This document shows positions 5,480-8,232 of a DNA stretch of 8,232 nt, one piece after another; position 1 is the stretch's first letter; every line of letters starts with the position of its first letter. The position numbers were made by a program, and so were the translations under genes. The notes beneath the pieces were generated by a model. The model did not search any database. It was not told the origin of the DNA and saw only the letters and a list, made by a program, of their open reading frames with translations. Source of the stretch: Pseudomonadota bacterium (GTDB taxonomy: Bacteria > Myxococcota > Myxococcia > Myxococcales > Anaeromyxobacteraceae); assembly GCA_023419875.1 (NCBI GenBank), contig JAEZXM010000140.1, forward strand, positions 1 to 8,232, read 5' to 3'.

Positions 5480-6406
5480 ATGAGCGCGGCGGGCACGTGG
5501 GCGGCGGGGGCGATGTGGGCTGCGGGGATCCTCCTCTCGAGCGGGTGCGCCTCGGCGCCGGCGCCGCTCGTGCACGTGGGCCGGGACGATCCCGGCGCGC
5601 CCATCCCCGGGCTGGTGATGTGCGGAGCGGTACGGGCGGAGCTCCGGCTCGATCCGGCGCGGCCGCTGGTCCTCTTCGTGCCGGGGCGCGGCGAACCCGG
5701 CGAGCGGTATGCGGCGCTCTCCTACCGGTTCGAGATCGAGGGGAAGCAGACCGCCTGCTTCGCGTACGACGATCGCGACGGCCTGGACGACGGCGCGGCG
5801 CGCCTCACCCAGGCCCTCGCCGGCCTCCAGGCCCGGATGCCCCCGGGCAGGATCACGATCCTCGGGCACAGCCTGGGCGGCCTCGTCGCCCGGCGCGCGC
5901 TCGTCGCCGAGCGCGCGCAGCCGCTCCGGCCCGGTGGGTTCACCTACACGCTCGTCACCGTGGCCGCGCCGTTCGGAGGGGTCCGCAGCGCCGCGGACTG
6001 CGGGCGGACGTGGTTGCACGTCCTCACCCTCGGCGCCTCGGCCGCGGTGTGCGGGATCGTGGCGGGAGATGCCTGGCAGGAGATCCCACCGGGTTCGGGC
6101 TTCATGCGGAAGCCCGGAACGCTCATCCCGGAGGTCACGGAGGCGATCGGCGTCGTGACCCTGGAATCCGGCGCGTGCCGGCGGCGCGCGCTTCGCGGGG
6201 GCTGCGACGAGCCCGACGTGGTCTTCAGCCTGCGCGAGCAGCGGAACGACGTCGTCGAGGCGGACCCGCGGTGGACCCGGGTCCAGGTGTCGGCGGGTCA
6301 CGCGGAGATCATCGGCGACCCGGGCAGGCCGCCGGAGAAGCTCATCTCGATCCTGCAGGAGCGCGGGATCCTCCAGCCTCCGCCTCCAGAGCTTGCCCGG
6401 CCGTAG
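5480..6406 (+). CDS. Lipase/esterase-like alpha/beta hydrolase, putative lipoprotein
   Basis: This 308-residue protein is a serine hydrolase of the alpha/beta fold. PLVLFVPGRG (62-71) is the first core strand with an oxyanion-loop sequence. GHSLGG (129-134) carries the nucleophile S131, and VAAPFGG (161-167) follows as in triacylglycerol lipases and PGAP1-like esterases. The likely acid is D257 (NDVV) and the likely base H274 (SAGHAEIIGDP). The N-terminus has a hydrophobic stretch ending LLSSGC, which fits a loose lipobox with C23 as the lipidated cysteine; alanine and proline follow. That signal lacks any basic residue before the hydrophobic core, which is unusual. The in-frame region upstream back to the RidA stop offers no ATG, GTG or TTG, so ATG 5480 is the best start despite no clear Shine-Dalgarno. 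Probable role is ester or lipid hydrolysis at the envelope; the substrate is unknown. Its last 65 bp overlap the convergent DUF4442 gene. Confidence 0.87.
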   Translation: MSAAGTWAAGAMWAAGILLSSGCASAPAPLVHVGRDDPGAPIPGLVMCGAVRAELRLDPARPLVLFVPGRGEPGERYAALSYRFEIEGKQTACFAYDDRDGLDDGAARLTQALAGLQARMPPGRITILGHSLGGLVARRALVAERAQPLRPGGFTYTLVTVAAPFGGVRSAADCGRTWLHVLTLGASAAVCGIVAGDAWQEIPPGSGFMRKPGTLIPEVTEAIGVVTLESGACRRRALRGGCDEPDVVFSLREQRNDVVEADPRWTRVQVSAGHAEIIGDPGRPPEKLISILQERGILQPPPPELARP

Positions 6407-6902
6407 GCGCCCCCTCCTTCCGCTCACCCGCCCGGCCGGTGTCCTTGCGCCGGAGCGAAAGCCCGAGCGTGAAGCGGGCGACCGGCTCGTCGCCGTACTT
6501 CTTCGGCACGGTCGCGACCACCTCGACCGGGAGCGTGAACCGCTCGCCGGTCTCGTCCGCGCGGACGACCGCCTCCGCGATCCGGCGCCCGTCGCGCGAG
6601 CGGAAGAGGACGTCTCCATCCGCCCGCTTCAGGAAGTCCCCCCGGACGTCCTTGAAGAGCGGCACGACCTTCGGGTGTCCGTCCCGGATCGCGCGGAAGG
6701 CGCTCAGCCCTGCGGCGATGTCGGCGCCGGCGCAGAGCGCGCCGAAGTACATCGAGCCCACGTGGTTCCGCGACCGCCAGCCGAGCGGGATCTCGACCGC
6801 GCATCCCTCCTCGTCGAGCTCGAGCACGCGCGGGCCGAGGAAGAGGAGGACGGGGACGCGCAGCGAGAACATGCGGAGGAACGCGGTCTCTCGGACGAGC
6901 AT
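6342..6902 (-). CDS. DUF4442 / hotdog-fold (thioesterase-like) protein
   Basis: This is a 186-residue protein of the DUF4442 group of hotdog-fold proteins, related to PaaI-type acyl-CoA thioesterases, probably cytosolic. The characteristic helix region is NHVGSMYFGAL (47-57) followed by AGADIAAGLSA (58-68), where hotdog thioesterases carry N...G...GG and an acidic residue; here N47, G50, G55 and D61. A charged strand pair follows (KDVRGDFLKRADGDVLF). An in-frame ATG at 6932 would add ten residues, but I chose ATG 6902. It has GAGGAG (complement of 6910-6915) at 7-nt spacing, whereas the upstream ATG lacks a Shine-Dalgarno and overlaps a TATGAT box. The last 20 or so residues (GAPTAGQALEAEAGGSRAPAGSR region) are low complexity and lie antisense to the hydrolase 3' end; they look like a read-out extension. 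Substrate and activity unproven. Confidence 0.85.
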   Translation of the reverse strand: MLVRETAFLRMFSLRVPVLLFLGPRVLELDEEGCAVEIPLGWRSRNHVGSMYFGALCAGADIAAGLSAFRAIRDGHPKVVPLFKDVRGDFLKRADGDVLFRSRDGRRIAEAVVRADETGERFTLPVEVVATVPKKYGDEPVARFTLGLSLRRKDTGRAGERKEGAPTAGQALEAEAGGSRAPAGSR

Positions 6903-6909
6903 GGGTGGT

Positions 6910-6933
6910 CTCCTCGCGACTCGCTGCATCATA
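6910..6933 (-). promoter_or_regulatory. Candidate -10 box and ribosome binding site for the DUF4442 gene
   Basis: On the minus strand TATGAT (6933-6928, five of six matches to TATAAT) is followed by GAGGAG (6915-6910) 7 nt before the ATG at 6902. No good -35 is visible at 16-18 bp; the best is TTCGCC with an 18-bp spacer. If active, transcription would start near 6921, which would exclude the longer start at 6932. Confidence 0.38.
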
Positions 6934-7009
6934 GGAGGCCGTCCGGCGAAGGGCGAAGCCCAACTCGGGCCCGCGCGGCGTCCCGCCCCGAGGCGATTAC
7001 AACCTGTCC

Positions 7010-8232
7010 GTGCTGGAGACGTTCCACCCCGTCGTGCGCGCGTGGTTCGAGGGGCGCTTCGCTGCGCCGACCGAGCCGCAGGCGCGCGCCTGGCCGGCGA
7101 TCGCCTCCGGAGCGGATGTGCTCGTGTCGGCGCCGACCGGATCGGGGAAGACGCTGGCGGCGTTCCTCTCGGCCCTGGACGGGCTCCTCCGCGAAGGCCT
7201 CGCCGGAGCGCTGCCCGACGCCACGCGGGTGGTCTACGTGTCCCCGCTCCGCGCCCTCTCGAACGACGTGGAGCGGAACCTGCTCGGCCCGCTCGCGGAG
7301 CTGTCGTCCACCGCGGGCGCGGCGGGCTTCACGCCCCCCGCGCTCCGCGTCGCCCTCCGGACCGGCGACACCACCGGCAGCCGCCGCCAGGCGATCCTGC
7401 GCCGCCCGCCCCACGTGCTCGTCACGACGCCCGAGTCGCTCTACCTCCTCCTCACCGCCGCGCGGGGGCGCGAGCTGCTCGCCTCCGTCGAGACGGTGAT
7501 CGTCGACGAGATCCACGCGCTGGCGCGCGACAAGCGCGGCGCGCACCTCGCGCTCTCGCTCGAGCGGCTCGAGGCGCTCGCGCGACGGCGACCGCAGCGG
7601 ATCGGCCTCTCCGCCACCGTCGAGCCGCTCGACGAGGTGGCGCGGTTCCTCGTCGGCGCCCATCGGGTGGCCGAGGACGGCTCGCCCCGCTGCGCCCGCG
7701 TGGAGGTGGGCCGCCGCCGCGTCCTCGACCTCGGCGTCGAGATCCCCGAGGACGAGCTGTCGTCGGTCGCCTCGAAGGAGCTCTGGGACGTCCTCTACGA
7801 CCGGCTCGCGAAGCTCGTCGCGGAGCGGCGCTCGACGATCGTGTTCGTGAACACGCGGCGGATGGCGGAGCGAGCGGCGCACGCGCTCGAGGAGCGGCTC
7901 GGGGAGGGCGTCGTCGCCGCGCACCACGGGAGCCTCTCGCGCGAGCGCCGCCTCCTCGCCGAGGAGCGGCTCAAGGCCGGCCTCCTCAAGGTCATCGTCG
8001 CCACCTCCTCGCTCGAGCTCGGGATCGACGTGGGCGCGGTGGAGCTCGTCGCGCAGCTCGGCCCGCCCGGCGCGCTGGCCGCGGCCCTGCAGCGCGTCGG
8101 CCGCTCCGGCCACGTGTACGGCGCGACGCCCTGCGGGCGGTTCTTCCCCGTGACCCGCGACGAGCTGGTCGAGTGCGCCGCGGCGGTGCGCGGACTCCGG
8201 CGTGCGCGGCTCGAGCCGACGCGGATCCCGGA
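7010..8232 (+). CDS. lhr: Lhr-type large ATP-dependent helicase, N-terminal part (partial)
   Basis: The frame stays open from 7010 to the window edge (407 codons) and encodes the superfamily 2 helicase core of an Lhr (large helicase-related) protein. Lhr proteins are 3'-to-5' DNA or DNA:RNA translocases linked to DNA repair. Seen in order, numbering from GTG 7010: Q24 in a Q-motif-like FAAPTEPQARAWPAI; Walker A APTGSGKT (41-48); motif Ia SPLRALSND (78-86); TTPESL (139-144); DEIH box (166-169); motif III SAT (201-203); motif IV IVFVNTRR (277-284); ATSSLELGID (331-340); and motif VI QRVGRSGH (361-368). The order DEIH, ATSSLELGIDVG and QRVGRSGH is typical of Lhr. Full-length Lhr proteins run about 1,400-1,500 residues, so most of the gene lies beyond the window. 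The start is uncertain: GTG 7010 aligns with the usual FHPxVRxWF beginning but has no properly spaced Shine-Dalgarno (GAGG at 6990-6993 is 16 nt away). It is divergent from the DUF4442 gene, 107 bp between starts. Confidence 0.93.
   Translation, partial: MLETFHPVVRAWFEGRFAAPTEPQARAWPAIASGADVLVSAPTGSGKTLAAFLSALDGLLREGLAGALPDATRVVYVSPLRALSNDVERNLLGPLAELSSTAGAAGFTPPALRVALRTGDTTGSRRQAILRRPPHVLVTTPESLYLLLTAARGRELLASVETVIVDEIHALARDKRGAHLALSLERLEALARRRPQRIGLSATVEPLDEVARFLVGAHRVAEDGSPRCARVEVGRRRVLDLGVEIPEDELSSVASKELWDVLYDRLAKLVAERRSTIVFVNTRRMAERAAHALEERLGEGVVAAHHGSLSRERRLLAEERLKAGLLKVIVATSSLELGIDVGAVELVAQLGPPGALAAALQRVGRSGHVYGATPCGRFFPVTRDELVECAAAVRGLRRARLEPTRIP

Noticed and set aside
6395..6438. A 9-bp direct repeat GCCCGGCCG (6395-6403 and 6430-6438) as a mobile-element or attachment-site footprint
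   Set aside because: Too short and too GC-rich to stand out in this background, and no recombinase or element boundary is nearby.
4850..6619. A 589-codon minus-strand open frame across the RidA-family and hydrolase genes
   Set aside because: It is antisense to two genes with clear catalytic motifs, composition is Arg/Pro/Gly-rich, and no motif is seen.
6903..6932. Upstream ATG at 6932 as the start of the DUF4442 protein
   Set aside because: No Shine-Dalgarno before it, and it overlaps a good -10 box; ATG 6902 has GAGGAG at 7-nt spacing.
6929..8113. A 394-codon minus-strand open frame opposite the helicase
   Set aside because: Shadow of the helicase reading frame; the plus strand carries the full set of SF2 motifs.

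Overview
This is a GC-rich (roughly 70% by eye) bacterial chromosomal window. Codons end almost always in G or C, and long antisense shadow ORFs are common. Gene content and style (SDR, large class III aminotransferase with an acetyltransferase tail, Lhr helicase, exported orphan proteins) fit a myxobacterium-like lineage such as Anaeromyxobacter. That placement is an impression from composition and gene families, not a demonstrated assignment. I see no rRNA, tRNA, CRISPR array, insertion sequence, integrase or phage gene, and no gene-free stretch longer than about 160 bases.

Layout: (1) the 3' end of an unidentified gene (to 149), followed 9 bp later by a short-chain dehydrogenase/reductase (159-1016). 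(2) After a 111-bp gap on the same strand, a 752-residue two-domain protein (1128-3386): a PLP-dependent class III aminotransferase of the GABA/lysine aminotransferase type fused to a GNAT-like acetyltransferase domain. (3) Convergent to it, with only 13 bp between the stop codons, an exported 465-residue cysteine-containing protein of unknown function (3400-4797, minus). A strong imperfect hairpin spans both stop codons. (4) A 157-bp divergent control region, then a RidA/YjgF-family protein (4955-5413) and a lipase-like alpha/beta hydrolase with a putative lipoprotein signal (5480-6406). (5) On the minus strand, a DUF4442/hotdog-fold protein (6342-6902) whose 3' end overlaps the hydrolase gene by 65 bp. 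(6) Divergent from that, the first 407 codons of a large Lhr-type superfamily 2 helicase (7010 to the window end).

Most genes look like independent housekeeping or accessory units rather than one system. The most noteworthy item is the aminotransferase-GNAT fusion: one polypeptide that could transaminate and acetylate the same diamino acid or amino acid family. RidA-type proteins deaminate reactive enamine/imine products of PLP enzymes, so a RidA homologue 1.6 kb away is suggestive, but it lies beyond an oppositely oriented gene and is not in the same operon. At DNA level, GC-rich hairpins without T-tracts overlap several stop codons, an inverted repeat abuts the hydrolase start codon, and another lies just upstream of the RidA-family ribosome binding site. 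I did not find convincing evidence for a new defence, mobile or biosynthetic system.
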